Source: Hydractinia symbiolongicarpus
Lineage: Eukaryota > Cnidaria > Hydrozoa > Anthoathecata > Hydractiniidae
Direction: 5' to 3'
Length of the DNA stretch: 64,000 bases
Assembly: GCF_029227915.1 (NCBI RefSeq)
Contig: NC_079887.1
Span: forward strand, 19,279,650-19,343,649
Shown: positions 41,303-53,905 of the stretch, piece by piece
Layout: each line of letters opens with the position of its first letter
Position numbering within the stretch: the stretch's first letter is position 1
Notes under the pieces: model-generated
The model's database searches: none
Seen by the model: the letters and a program-made list of their open reading frames with translations, nothing else
What the model was told of the DNA's origin: nothing
Program-made: the position numbers and the translations under genes

Positions 41303-44300
41303 ATGGAAGTTTGTGCACTATGCAAAGAAAAATTCGGGAATGAGCAGCAGTGCAAGTGCAAGAAAAAGAAAACACTAATCAATGAACACTAAGCAATGAA
41401 CGTGGATTAGATGAGTTATGCAGGTATATAGATAAAATTCTTTTTGCTCAGTATTTAGTAAATTTATTTATTAAGAAAAAGCTGAAAAAGTTGTTTTAAT
41501 GGCATTAGAGGTATAGTAAAGTATTGGTTTAAATTGTTTTCAGATACTTCGAAGAGATAGCAAAGCAAGTTCAGCCTAAAGTTCTTGTGCATCACAATTG
41601 CAGACGGAAATTTGTTGATACTAGGAAATCCATTAGTTTACAAAAGCCTAGTAAGAAAGTAAGATCATCCAGTACTTTTAGTTGGAAAACAAACTGCTTT
41701 CTTTGTATGAAAAAAGCAATGCGAAAGTACCAACTGTTGCCAGAGTAACAACGCTACCAATGATTACAACACTCATGATTCGATGTAAGAGTAGAGGAGA
41801 TACATGGGGAAATACTGTTCACTCACTTCTAAGTTCATGTAATGATTTGGTGGCAGAAGAGGCAATATACCATATCTCCTGCATGAATCGCTTCCGACTT
41901 CAAACGAGTAATAACAGTATGGTCGGGCGTCCTTTGAATGTTTCTAGGAGTGAGAATTTTAAAAATTTGTCTGTGGCTAGAGGAAGAAAGCGATAGTGTG
42001 CTCTACACGTTATCTTAAGTCCACAATAAGACGGTAGAAATAAGTGGAAATAGTGAATGCTATCCTAAAGGTTATTTAAAGAAAAATTAATCATTGTGGG
42101 GATCATATTTATTTTACTGAACAACCTGGGCGACCGAATCTTCTTTTCTTTAAAGAAATGGTATCGTGGATTTTAGCAGATTTAAAAAAAACATTATTCA
42201 AAATCCAATTGATATCTTAAATGCTGCAGCGAAACAAATTAAAAAATATTAGAGAAATGGCAGTAGATAAGTGCGAATACCCAACAGCTGACGAGATGGG
42301 CGATTATCAAACTAAATGGGTTCCAGAAAGTCTGCAACTATTTCTTAGTCATCTCTTTCCTTCAAAGCTGAAACAAATAAGTTTAGCTCAGTGTATCTCC
42401 CAAGCGTCAAGACCAAGATCAATGGTAGCACCAATTCCATTTGGGATTGGTGTATATGTTGACAAATCTTTCGGTACATGTTGGCTTGTAGATCATCTGG
42501 CAAAAGTTGGCTTCTCAATGTCATCAGACGAAGTTAAGCTTTTTAAACAGTCAGCTGCTAGTGCAAACAGTAAACAAGAAGATTAAGCATCAAATTCCAC
42601 TCAGTGGGTTGCTGATAATGTTGATCACAATATACAAACACTTATTGGCAAAGGTACATTCCACGGAATGGGGATAACATCGATTAGTTCCTCAAAGCCG
42701 AAAGATGAAACTATAAAGCGTTTAAAACATAACGAGACAAAAGATTTATCTTTCCCAGCTGTGAAAATATTACCTTATGATGGATCAAGCTGTAATGGTT
42801 TACGTGAACTACAATTCAAGCCAGTAAAGGATCGAATATTAGGGAATATCCTAGCACCAGAGATGAATCTTGATCTTGTGTGGCATGCGTCATGATATTT
42901 TGGTCAACAAAACAATTATCGCCCAAATTGGTCAGGTTATATGATGCATGTGACATCAAATGTAACAACATTGTATGAGGCAACATCGGTGAAATTTCTT
43001 CCAATGATAGATCCCAACTCGTCCGATGAAACATGTATATTCTCTACACTATTGTTTGTGGCAGAACAAGCCAATAAGCTCAATATCCCAACAGCTTGTA
43101 TAACTTTGACCAACCTTTTTGGAAGAAGGCTACGGGAATAATCAAGGAAAAGAACCTTCGAATGGTATGTCGACTAGGTGGATTTCATACGTTAATAAGT
43201 TCCCTTGGGAACATAGGGAATCTTATGAGTGGTGCTGGTTTAGCAGAAGTTTTTGAGGAAGTCTACTCTGAGGACACCGTGAAGCACATAATATAAGGAC
43301 ATGCAGTAGCAAGAGCTTTAGGAGCACATATTTTTGTCCAGAGTGCTTTGATTAATCACATTAACAACGCATTGATAGATGATGGGGTGATAAATATCTC
43401 TGAGTTTGAGGATGTCTACAACATGGTGATAGAAGAGGGTATAAACAAAGAACAGTTGGTTGAATTAAGCAGTAAAGATGTGTTTAGAAAAACTGAGAAA
43501 GCGTTTTCAACCTACGCAAAACAAAAGTAAAAGAACCAGCACTGCTAAGCTGTAGTTGCTCTATATTGAGTACATCGCCATCGTGAAACAGTTTATTTTT
43601 GCAGAGAGAACTTGCAACTGGCACCTACAGATCCAAACAATCGTGAAAATGATAAACTTATTTGAAGCTTCGGGTCATATAAATTATGCTAAATGCTCAC
43701 GATTGTACTTTCAAGAAATGCTTTGCCTGCCGGAGACAAACCCATGGTTACACCAACAGTTTCAGGAAGGTCGCCATGCTGTACGACGATCTGGACGATT
43801 CTGGGCAGGACTGTGGTCTGACCTAGTCATCGAGCAAACTCTTATGCGCTCCATAAAATGCACTGGTGGTCTAACAAGGGGAAGAGGTTTTGGAGATAAT
43901 GTGGGAATCTATGGATAATAAGTATCAGTCACAGTGCTGCTGTTCATGAAAGTATGAATAAACTCTCAGGTATACACACTGGCTTGAGGGATCAGAATAT
44001 TGAAATGGGAACAAACCGATGAGAACGTGATTACAATGACTGCCAAAAGTTTTACAAATGGTTTGAGATGAGAAATCCATTCTGTATGAAAGATGGAAAC
44101 CTCCACTCTTTATCTTCAGGGATTGTATCAATACATGATAAAGACCAAGCAAATTGTGAAGAAGCAGAAGTTATCAAAATCAAGAGAAAGGACCGATTTG
44201 TTACTTTGGATTCATTAACAAAAAGCATTAGTAATGGAGAAAATGATCCTATTTGTGTGAATCCCACTATTCTTTTCACAAGCTTGCAGCATTAGCAGAA

Positions 44301-45480
44301 AGGGAAGAAGATGTCGAACAATACTTTAACTTTGAACTCACTTAACAACCGCAATCATTGTTTAAGAACGAACTCATGAGAAAACCGGACAAGTCATCAC
44401 TAAGAAATGTCCTTCTAACAGACGAATCTACAAAGTCTGCAGATACTATTGTAGGCAAGCAGGTAGTTGACGGTGGAGCTTTACTGCATCGAGTTCGCTG
44501 GTAAAAAGGCAAGACATTTAAAGAAGTTGCTGACACCCATGTTAGTTATGTTCGTAACAATTACAGACAAGCACATGTTATATTCGATGGCTATGATGAC
44601 ATAATGTCAAATGAGCCCTCAAGAAGGTTGAAATCTAAAGGATCATCCCAAAATGCTGTTGTAAAACGAGAATGAAGCTCCGTATTCTAAGGAACGGTTT
44701 ATGTCGAATGCTCACAACAAAAGTCAGTTAATTTTACTTTTATCAGATTTTCTCACAAGAGGTGTGATGCATATATGTAGAGGTGACGCAGACACAAAGA
44801 TAGTGTCAACAGAATTAGAGTTAGCAAAAGATTCCAATACGATTGTCAAAGCTGATGACACAGATGTTGCGATTATGTTACTTTATCATTGGAAAGACGA
44901 ATTCCTAGATATATATTTTCTTCAAAAGCGAGGAAGAAAGTGATGGAGCATTAAAGATGCAGTTAAAAAAATCGCATTGAAAGACCATCTTCTCTTTGTT
45001 CATGCTTGGTCTGGATGTGACTCGACACCGTCCATTTTAGGAAAAGGAAAACCAAGTTTTATGGAAATTGTCCAGAAATCAAAGTCAACTCAATCTTCTT
45101 CAGAGCTTTTGGCAGATTAGTGGGCAACGAAGGAAGAGGTTGGAGAAGCTGCAGTGAAAATATAGAGATGTATAGTGGATAAAACCCTTTATTAAGAAAG
45201 TTGAGGTAGCTGTTAATTTAATCGATTTATAGTCGCATTGTGTATAATTATTTAATTCTAAAATTGATATTTTAGATATTCGAAATATTGCCAAATGCTT
45301 TCCGATAGTATCATTGAACCAGAGAAGCTGGTGCCATCAGAAAGAGCCACATACTTTCATGATTTATAAGTACACATACAAATCATTGAATGAAAAATGT
45401 TTATGTGAGAATCGATGTTAGTGATGACGAGACTGATGGACATGACGAAGAAAGAAATGCTTTAAAAGGTCTTTTTTAAC
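41303..45480 (+). pseudogene. Multi-domain uncharacterised transposon protein with one visible intron, decayed
   Basis: Exon 1 starts at ATG 41303 with CALCKEKF. A GT-AG intron (41424-41543) joins CAG|ATACTTC, followed by YFEEIAKQVQPKVLVHHNCR, another zinc-type motif. Further pieces in order are CFLC near 41695 and ISCMNRF near 41880; SQASRPRSMVAPIPFGIGVY and HLAKVGFSMSSDEVKLF (42221-42586); QWVADNVDHNIQTLIGKGTF (42600); and DPNSSDETCIFSTLLFVAEQ (43010). After these come RLGGFHTLISSLGNIGNLMS (43170), CRGDADTKIV and ADDTDVAIMLL (44780-44880), and VHAWSGCDSTPSILGKGKPS (45000). The paired GDAD and ADDTD acidic motifs recall metal-binding residues of PIN/FEN-type nucleases. Several stops and shifts are present. 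Confidence 0.6.
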
Positions 45481-45511
45481 TCAGATTTTTGTAAATGATT
45501 GGATTACAATA

Positions 45512-45584
45512 AATGGGGCTTTTTTCCTGTTAATCCTAACACTATAACCCACCTCTGTACCACGTTTTAGCTTTATATTAATTT
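45512..45584 (-). repeat. Right inverted repeat of the 4.8-kb transposon
   Basis: Reverse complement of 40745-40818 with about six mismatches. Confidence 0.85.
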
Positions 45585-47779
45585 AATCAATGCTGCTTTT
45601 TTGTCTAATTCTATTCTACTAGTAATTGTAAACGTTGATATTATTAATTTTACACGTTTTTCTTTTTATGCAAACCTGTTTCGAAAGCCTGATTCCCACT
45701 GGTAGTATAAGTATAAGCAACATCGTATTGTCTTAGCCCATCGCCCAAGAAAATGTTATGGAAAATAACATAAAAGTTAACAATATTGTTTCCACGCCCC
45801 GTTAAAACCAATCCGTCGAACCGACGAGAGGTGCTAATTTGATTCTTACGCTGGGTACATGCAAATCTTTAATATAAGTAAAGGGTAACCAAAAATCTGG
45901 AATTCGTGCAATTTTTCAATGTTCTATCGGTAGTAACATTTTTTTGGTAAATATCACACCCCCTTAAAATAAAATTCGAGAACAGCCTAAAATGAGCACA
46001 TTAAAGCGTTTTCATGATGGCCGAACTATTAACTGGTCCTGCAGAAAGACTATTTAAAAAAAATCGCTTTCAGGGTTTTCTTGAAAAATATAGGTTGTAT
46101 CTCGTCATATTTCCACGGAAATAAAACGCGCGTTTTGCCCGTTCCCCCTGGATCATCCTCCGGGGTCTATGCTAACATGCGATGACTCCGCAGCGGTCTC
46201 TGCGTTTTTAGAACTCTACGCGTGAGTGCCGAGGTCTTTATTTCTATTTCTTTTATCAAAAGTTCAAAATTAGCTAATTTGACAGGTTAATTTGAGAAAT
46301 AATAAAGGTAAACAAACTATATATATATATCGTTTTTATGTTAGTATGTTTATTTTGGCGGTGCATTTGGCGGAATGGAAATGGATATTGAAATGGGCTG
46401 ATACTACGCATAACGTCAAAGCACGTATATTATGCTATCAGCTTGAGGGTTTCTTGTTTAAAGCTGCTGCTAACCTTTAACCCCAAAGGAACGTTTCTTG
46501 CATAATTGTAGTGAGAAAAAGGATGAAATATATATTAATGGCTTGATTTTATTGATAAATTGGTAAAATTTCTAGTACCTAGCTAGCTGATAAACTTTGT
46601 TGTGGTTTTAGAAAGCAACGAACATCTTACATATTTTAGTTGTTGTTTATAGCTACAAGTTTTTTTATGATTCACTAGAAAGGCTTTATTTTCTCTAGAA
46701 GGGCTACATTTGTGCAAAATAAATGTAAAATAAGATTCACAAAATAAATTTCGTTGATTGTTTGCTTTTACAAAAGGCATACAGAAATGTATTGAAATAT
46801 GTTTACCAACGTAGGTAATATTTGATTCGCCTTATTATTTAACAAACGCGTAACGGGTTTTCAAAAAACAGACCCTTTCGGAAAGCTGTGCATGGTAAAT
46901 AAAATTCAGAAGCATGCACAAACCTTGAAGCATTAGGTTTCTGTCTGTGGAAAAAATGTTGTTTCTAAAAACCGTTTTTCTTCGCATTTTAAAAAATGTT
47001 TCATTTTCTTTTGTGTAATAGTCGATATCTTCCAGTTGAAATGCGGACCGGCTTCATGTTTTTAAATATTCCGAGATCAAGTCAAGTTCTTCGTCTTACG
47101 GACCCTTTAGCATCGTTTACTGAGTATTTTGGGCCTAGGATATTTTTATGTTCATTTTCATTACTTTTTATCTATTCGCATTTTAACCAGTTCATCATCA
47201 ACATAAGTTTTATTGTGTTCGCATATTGTTATGCAAGACAAAACAGGCGTAAACAAGTGTAGAAATTGTTTCTAATTTCAGATCAACTTTCCTTGTTAAA
47301 ATAGCCCACCAACAATCATGGTTAAATATGTTGAGACAACACAGTTAATTTCGAAGGGGACAAGTAATTGCGTAGGCTATTTCTATATTAGATTCACACA
47401 TTTTGAACTTGTCAATGTTTAGAGCGGACTTAGGACTTAGGATCTTCGGCTATTTGGTTAAGACCAAACTTTTAAAATGTGCTAATTGTTGCTTGCGTTA
47501 GCATGGCCATTTTTCACGAATTTCTGGGCCTTCGTGGTCCCCGACGTGGATTGTATTGGTGTGCACGCGTGCTAGAGAATGTGTCAACGCTGTCGGCCTG
47601 ACCTACGCTTTTTCCTGCACTTTGTCGTTATGACTTTATGCCATATATTCTCGCAGTTTTCAAGACGCATTTAGATAGACACAAATAAAAGTAGTATAGA
47701 CGGGTACTGGATCATCAGAATGGACAGAAACAGCAAAGGGGACAAAGTTTTAATAGCATTGAAAGAATAATACAAGAAT
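45585..47779. other. Intergenic, no gene recognised
   Basis: AT-rich sequence with short unsupported reading frames only. One AGCTAGCT palindrome lies at 46581. Confidence 0.6.
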
Positions 47780-48770
47780 GTATTGGTAGAAGTGGAAACA
47801 GAAGAGGATGACTCAGAAGAAAATGTGTATACATAGTACCATGACAAAATATAGAGTCGGGTTAATATATTCATCAAAAGGTGACAAAGCAAAAATTAAT
47901 GACATAAGTAAAAGATATCAAAACATAAAACGAGTTAAACGGAATATAATAATACTGGGGGACTTTAACTGCAAAATTGGAAGTAGAATATAAGGAGGAA
48001 ATGAAGAAGTAACGAAGGAAGGAAAAGAATTGATTAAAGAGATAAATTACTAATAGATCGTCAACATAATGTCAAGAAATGCTGGAATCTAGACCAGAAT
48101 TAAGGGGGGAAAAAGCTCACCGATTGACTTCATAATTATGGACCAGGGGATAGTGAAAGAGTGGAGAATTTTCAGATCGACGAAAGAAAAATAGTGGCCC
48201 CATATCATATAGTGAGAGAAAACAAAAAATTACAAGACCATTTATAGTGACTATAATTATATTTTGGTGCAAATTGAGTGGAAAGAAAAGTTAAAAAGAG
48301 AAAAAGAAGGAAAGACTTAAATAATGAGCAGTAATAGATACAGAAGATACCGAGAGTTAAGGTTTATGAGCTGATAGGAGAGAAAAACAATTTGCAGGAT
48401 AGATGAGCTAAATCAAAACTAAAATAGTGACGACATTGAAGAGGAAAAAAGCAGGAGACAATAAAGGGTGGAAGAAGGGGTCATAACAGAGGAAGGAACG
48501 GAAATGGTGGTAGCATTGCAAATACTATTCAATGCAATAGAAGAAATGAAAACGCCAAGACAATGGAGGGATATTAAAATCAGTCAATATTTAAAAATAA
48601 GGGCTCATACATGGATGTAGAAACCAGGAGAGGCATATTTATTAAGTTTCATTGAAAAGGTGTTTGAAAAATAGATTACGGAAAAATATAACAACAAGAT
48701 GGACATGAGCATATATCAAAATGGCGGAGAGAAAATTGGTTCCATTTAGAACAACTAATTGGATAACAAC
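47780..48770 (+). pseudogene. LINE fragment: endonuclease domain and start of reverse transcriptase
   Basis: The apurinic endonuclease core reads NIIILGDFNCKIGSRI near 47945-47993. Later pieces include SSPIDFIIMDQGIVKEWRIF (about 48115) and SDYNYILVQIEW, matching the C-terminal endonuclease motifs. The reverse-transcriptase onset follows near 48510-48720 (ALQILFNAIEEMKTPRQWRD, then IEKVFEK). Stops and shifts are frequent. It is an old non-LTR retrotransposon copy; the clade is not assigned. Confidence 0.65.
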
Positions 48771-48798
48771 AAAAGCCTAACAAAAACACTTACTTATC

Positions 48799-48830
48799 AA
48801 TTTATCAAAGCAAAAAAGCTTTGATAAATT
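48799..48830. repeat. Perfect 13-bp inverted repeat, 6-base A loop
   Basis: AATTTATCAAAGC at 48799-48811 and its exact reverse complement at 48818-48830 flank six adenines. Possibly the end of a small element; no other evidence. Confidence 0.7.
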
Positions 48831-49377
48831 GTGGCTTGAAGATTGCATTAATATTTTGGTGGAGAATTGGATGAGAGAGAGGCGGCTTTGATAAATGAAA
48901 GAACAGGAATTTAAAGAGACAACGTTACAAGTTGGTGTTCGAAACTTGTTTTTCATAAAAGAGCGTTCCAAACATGAAGCCACACGAGAAAAAAGATTCA
49001 CTTTTTGCATAAAAAACTTCGCAAAACTTCTTTCAACAAACATTTCTTCCCATACAGTATGTCTTAAAACCAAATGACAATCTTAAAATCATAGTTACCT
49101 TAGCTTGCTCCGAATTCGTAGTTTTGTACTTAAAACAACTCTTTATATCTTCTTTTTCTTTTTGACAATCCGGAAATGCACCATAAATATAATAATGTTG
49201 AAAGTGATTTGTGGTAGCTATAAAGAAGCACAAACGTTTTCTGAAATAGTAACAAATGTTGGTTCTCGTACATCTCAAGTTCATGCATTATGACCATAGA
49301 AAAATCAAATCTAAACTCCAGGACATCCTAGCACGTTGAGATTCCAGGACAATGCCAGAACAACTAAACACTTTGAA

Positions 49378-49515
49378 AGACGAAACTTTCGTAAAAAATC
49401 ACTTTGGCGATTTCGCATAATTTCGCTGAAAAATGTGAAAGTTCTGCGAAACATTTTATTTGCAAAAAGTTTATTCCCTAAAAATATATTGAAATAGGTT
49501 ATTCGCAAAAGTTAA
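49378..49515. repeat. Degenerate copy of the TTCGCGAAAGTTT MITE family
   Basis: GACGAAACTTTCG near 49379 and TTATTCGCAAAAGTT near 49500 resemble the termini and interior of the insertion at 35194-35882, with many substitutions. Confidence 0.55.
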
Positions 49516-50679
49516 TAGACCTATTTCCATATCCATTTGGTTCCGCGAAATATACATACTCAAAATGCAGAATAACATGAAAACGAGATTAGCTATGAGC
49601 AAATTTGGGGATGCTGGTTGTTTATATGCAAGTTTGAAGAATGTACCAACAAAATGTTGAGTTTTACAGCTTTTAACTGGCAGTTTCACATAATCGTATT
49701 TAACACAGTTATAAAGAGGGTTTTGGTAGTGGTACTGTTACAAAAAAAATTAAAATATTGCAGATTTTAAGGGTGTATCTTTTGGTATATGTTAGATAGC
49801 TAGCTAGCTAAAACCTAGCCACGTTAAACCTAGCCCCGTTTTTAAAATGATGTGAATACATTTTTATTTACTTTTTTCAAGCGAATTTAGAACTAAAACT
49901 CAATATACAGTTTACTAACGCTCAGTGGCACTTCATATTACTTCTGATCAGTTAAAAAAATTAAAATTAGCTTGCTAGCATAGCTAAGCCAAAAAGTAGC
50001 CAGCAGCTAAGCTAAAACCCAAATCAATATTAAATATGCTTGACTGATGCTAACAGAAGTATTCCAGAAGCCTAAAGAAAAATAATGTTGACTTCAGGGG
50101 AAAGGGGATTTAGAGATTTCAAGGACTGGATTTTCCTATAGCATTTTCACAAGTATTTTTTCCAGGATTGGAGCTATAGCTTAGCTGCATGAGTTACCAA
50201 CGAATCATTTTTCAACATTTGTTGCATAAACTGATATTTAAAATTAATATTTTCAGTATTGGCTGTTATGATCATGTAATTGTCACAGATAAAAAAACTC
50301 AAACTAATTCTAGGTCCCTTAGTTTAAGTTTTTTTCATAAGAATGCTCACATTATAAAACAAAAAAGATGGATGGCGTTCAATTGGAATTGGAATCTACA
50401 ATTGGATTTGCAGGTGTGTACATACTATGTTGTGGTATTAATGCATGAAAGATGGCGCTGCGTTGTACGGACGTGTTCCGCCACCTCTTATTACTTGTTG
50501 TTGTATTTTTTGTAAAAAGGCCTACTTTTACATCAGCTGGACCTGCAATTTATGATATTATGGATACAAATACTTGTTTTACTATGGAATCGTTTGATTT
50601 CGTTTAACACTGTTATTACAGTTCATCTTTATGGGTTTATAAACAGAATCACATTTATAAACTTAATCTTGATCTCAGA

Positions 50680-51300
50680 GAAACGACTTGGTTACTTTTA
50701 ATACTTGCCAGGGACGTTGAAATCTGTCCGGGTCCTGATTGTGGCGCTTGCTTGAATAATATAAAGCACAACAAACAAAAGGTAACATGTATTGGATGTA
50801 CTCAATTTTTTCACAAAAATTGTATCAACATAAAAGATTTTATCACAACATCTTTTTTCACTCAATGCAGACTCAACCACGACGGGGGTCGAACTGAAAA
50901 TGACACTATTAACTCCTTTTCAGAAAAGCGTGGTTTCAAACTTCTTCATCTGAACGTTAATGGCTTGTTTGGAAAAATTGACCAAATCCGTGACATGTTA
51001 TTCAGTACTGGAAAAAACATTCACCTATTTGGAATAACTGAATCTCGTCTAACTGAAATAATTCCGATTCACTAGTTTCAACTGAAGGATACCATACTGT
51101 AAGGAAATATCGAAAAAGAAGGAATTGGTGGTGGTGTTATTGTTTACATTAGAGACGATCTCAAATAGCAACGCAGATTTGACTTGGAGAGTGATATTGA
51201 ATCCATAGTTGTAGAAAATTGTAGAAAAGTCCAAATCTTTTATCGTTTGTGTCATGTACCGACCCTCGGATAGTTCATTACATGGTATAAAAAATTTCAA
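50680..51300 (+). pseudogene. LINE ORF N-terminus: PHD-like zinc finger and endonuclease start
   Basis: The frame reads LLLILARDVEICPGPDCGAC, then a C-C...H-C finger (VTCIGCTQFFHKNCINIKDF), then the endonuclease start GFKLLHLNVNGLFGKIDQIR and LFGITESRL. The segment GGGVIVYIRDDLK at about 51130 lies in another frame. This arrangement is seen in CR1/L2-type (Jockey superfamily) LINEs. The element resumes at 52148 after unrelated nested fragments. Confidence 0.65.
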
Positions 51301-51559
51301 AACTTGTCTTAACGATTACTGTGGAAAGTTTATCATTTCTTAAACATGATAGTTTTTCGGGAGATCCTTCTCCCATCATCGGGCAAAGTAAAATGATTTT
51401 GAGAATGTATTTATATAATTGCAGAGGATCGAAATTCATAAAAATTAACCAATCAGAAACGAGCTGATAATTATAGTTAATTACGTTAATTAACATTTTC
51501 GGACATAGATGTAGGTAACTACTTCTTCTGTAGGGCTGGTAAACAAATCTCAGGAAGTT

Positions 51560-51830
51560 GATACGAGATGCTGTTTATGTGTTTGTTACGTTTTTGATGG
51601 TTTCTTTAATCTTCCTGGCCGTTGTTTTGGATTCTCTGTCAATGATTTTCTTCTCCTCCCAATTAAACTGATGACTTCTGCTCCAGCTGTGGTCCGCAAT
51701 TTCGTTTTTCTTCACATCTCCGTTTCTCACTGCGCGCATATGCTCTTGTACTCGTTGCTTAAACTTTCTTTTTGTTTCGCCTATATACACTGCATCACAC
51801 GGGATCTTTACACGGGATTTCGTAAACATC
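51560..51830 (-). pseudogene. Penelope-like GIY-YIG endonuclease fragment
   Basis: On the minus strand the frame reads VKIPCDAVYIGETKRKFKQR, then VQEHMRAVRNGDVKKNEIAD and SRSHQFNWEEKKIIDRESKT. The CxxxYIGxTxRxxxxRxxEH pattern is the GIY-YIG domain at the C-terminus of Penelope-like elements. It is a 5'-truncated copy lying between halves of a plus-strand LINE. Confidence 0.75.
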
Positions 51831-51839
51831 ATTGTGAAC

Positions 51840-52130
51840 AACAAGATGAATATGAATATTAATGATTTCGAGGATTCTCGATTTAAATGCATCCCAGCTT
51901 TCGTTCATGGTATCTTTAAAGATAATAGAATCCCAATGAGAGTTTTTCATATCATCCTTAAAACGAGTTGCGTTGTAATTTTTATAATCTCGAATTTTAA
52001 TTCTACGAGGTACATAGCGATTGACATTTATTTTTCTGTTTACACCAATTGAGTCATAATCACTGATCCCTAATGGTAGAACTATTGTTTCTTTGACATT
52101 GTTTTGATGTAAGGTAAAAATTACATCAAT
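51840..52130 (-). pseudogene. Second LINE fragment, opposite strand
   Basis: On the minus strand one frame reads LPLGISDYDSIGVNRKINVN, then PRRIKIRDYKNYNATRFKDD and ESWDAFKSRILEIINIHIH. This is the segment just after the endonuclease domain in non-LTR elements. It is nested beside the Penelope-like fragment and interrupts the plus-strand LINE. Confidence 0.6.
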
Positions 52131-52147
52131 TATCTACGCAACAAGCG

Positions 52148-53259
52148 GTGTCATTGTTTGTCGAAACTATTCGCAAAAATGCAGATAAAGGAGAATGCAC
52201 TGGGGCGATTTATCTCGACTTACGAAAAGTCTTTGACACTTTGAACCACTCGCGGCTCTTACACAAACTCAACTTCATGGAATCCATGATATCGAGTTGC
52301 AGTGGTTCAAAGATTATTTATTCAGTCGTACCCAATATGTCACATACGATAACATAAATTCATCATCTCAACAGATTACTTGTGGTGTGCCCTAGGGTTC
52401 AACCCTGGGTCCATTACTATTCCTTCTACTCGTCAACGACTTACACCAACTACTAAGTAAATCGAAAGTACTTTTGTATGCCGATGACACTGTTGTATAT
52501 TACTCATCAAAATCGAGCAAAGAAGTTGAATCAGTTCTTAATAACGAAGTCCAACGTATTGCAGACTGGATGAATGAAAACTGTTTAATAATAAATCTTA
52601 AAAAGGGAAAGACTGAGTTTGTTATGTATGGAGCTCATCAAAAGCTACGTAAACAGGATGCATGTACAATCAAGATAAATGCTACGTCCATTAACAAAGA
52701 AGATAATTATATCTATCTGGGAGTTAATCTGGACAACCATCTGACACTACAGGAACATCTCGACAAAACGTACAAAAAGGCATCTGGAAAGCTCAAATTA
52801 CTCAAAAGTATTCGATATCTTTTGACAGCTGGCATAGTAAAATCGGTTTATAACACTGTTATCCTGCCGAATTTACTTTATTGTTATCCAATAATGCTGT
52901 CTTTATCGAGAACCCAGGAAGACAAGCTACAATATTTACACAATCGAGCGTTTAAAATTTGTGGTGGTGCCCATCAATGGGATTCTATTGCAACGATCAA
53001 GAAACAAAGAGCTGCGGTTGAAGTTTTCAAAAGCATCAATGGCATCACTGAAAACCACTTCAATTTCGAGCAAATCAACCACACAATGAATACTCGAAGA
53101 AATCAATCAAACATCAAACTTAGCCATCTTAGGACTGAATTCGCAAGAAAATCTTTCAGTCATCAAGGTGGTATGATTTTTAACGAATTACCAACTTTAC
53201 TGCAGAAAGAATCACCTTTGTTTTTATTTAAAAGAAGCATTAGGGATATTAAATTTTAA
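52148..53259 (+). pseudogene. CR1/L2-like LINE reverse transcriptase, 3' part
   Basis: The first piece (52148-52357) has CTGAIYLDLRKVFDTLNHSR, the motif A region. TCGVP then a TAG lies at about 52380-52395, and SKVLLYADDTVVYYSSK carries the YADD catalytic motif. From 52474 the frame is open to 53259 and includes INLKKGKTEFVMYG, YLGVNLDNHLTLQEHLDKTY and a C-terminal helical region. The 3' end is followed by a (TAA)n tract, as is usual for these LINEs. The stop and frame breaks before motif C inactivate it. Confidence 0.8.
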
Positions 53260-53496
53260 ATTTTACTTTTGTTCCCACACAGCGTCGCGTCTAATTACCT
53301 CTGCGCACTTAGATTGCGTTTTGGTTTTCCTCTTCATGTCTTTTTCAGTGTGGTGTCGAAACTATCTATCCCAGCACATTCGCCTATTCTACTATTTTGT
53401 ATATTTCATTTTTGTCTATAGATAATAATTTTTTTTTATCATTTTTAAAATTTTTATGAATTGTTTTTATGAACCCTGATTAGGACACCTGTAAAT

Positions 53497-53743
<247 letters not shown>

Positions 53744-53758
53744 TAATAACTATATTCA

Positions 53759-53905
53759 TGGACTGTTTTGTTACATGACGGCAGGGCTGATTTGTTACAT
53801 CCGGGCGGGATTGCTACATAAATTGGGCTGTTTTGTCACATCGGCTTGTTTTGTTACGGGAGATCGGGCGGTTTTGCTACCATTCCGGCTGTTTTGTTAC
53901 CGTGC
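53759..53905. repeat. Degenerate minisatellite, GGCTGTTTTGTTAC unit
   Basis: About seven copies of a 14-16 base core with 6-12 variable bases between them, for example at 53761, 53786, 53826, 53843 and 53887. It directly follows the (TAA)n tract. Confidence 0.8.

Larger units (their letters stand above)
40745..45584 (+). mobile_element. DNA transposon with about 73-bp inverted repeats and an uncharacterised gene
   Basis: The left repeat 40745-40818 and the reverse complement of 45512-45584 share AAATTAATATAAAGCT at the outer end and GGTTATAGTGTTAGGATT inside, with about six mismatches over 73 bases. Between them lies one plus-strand gene on the same scale as a transposase gene, and nothing else. 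A target-site duplication was not identified. The protein belongs to a family I recall as multicopy and unnamed in invertebrates. Confidence 0.75.
48771..50679. other. Intergenic, no gene recognised
   Basis: Holds a perfect inverted repeat (48799-48830), a MITE-related remnant (49378-49515) and GCTAGC-type motifs near 49800 and 49975; no supported gene. Confidence 0.6.

Noticed and set aside
41682-44943. Separate small genes between 41.7 and 44.9 kb
   Set aside because: The pieces are collinear parts of one broken gene lying between matching inverted repeats.
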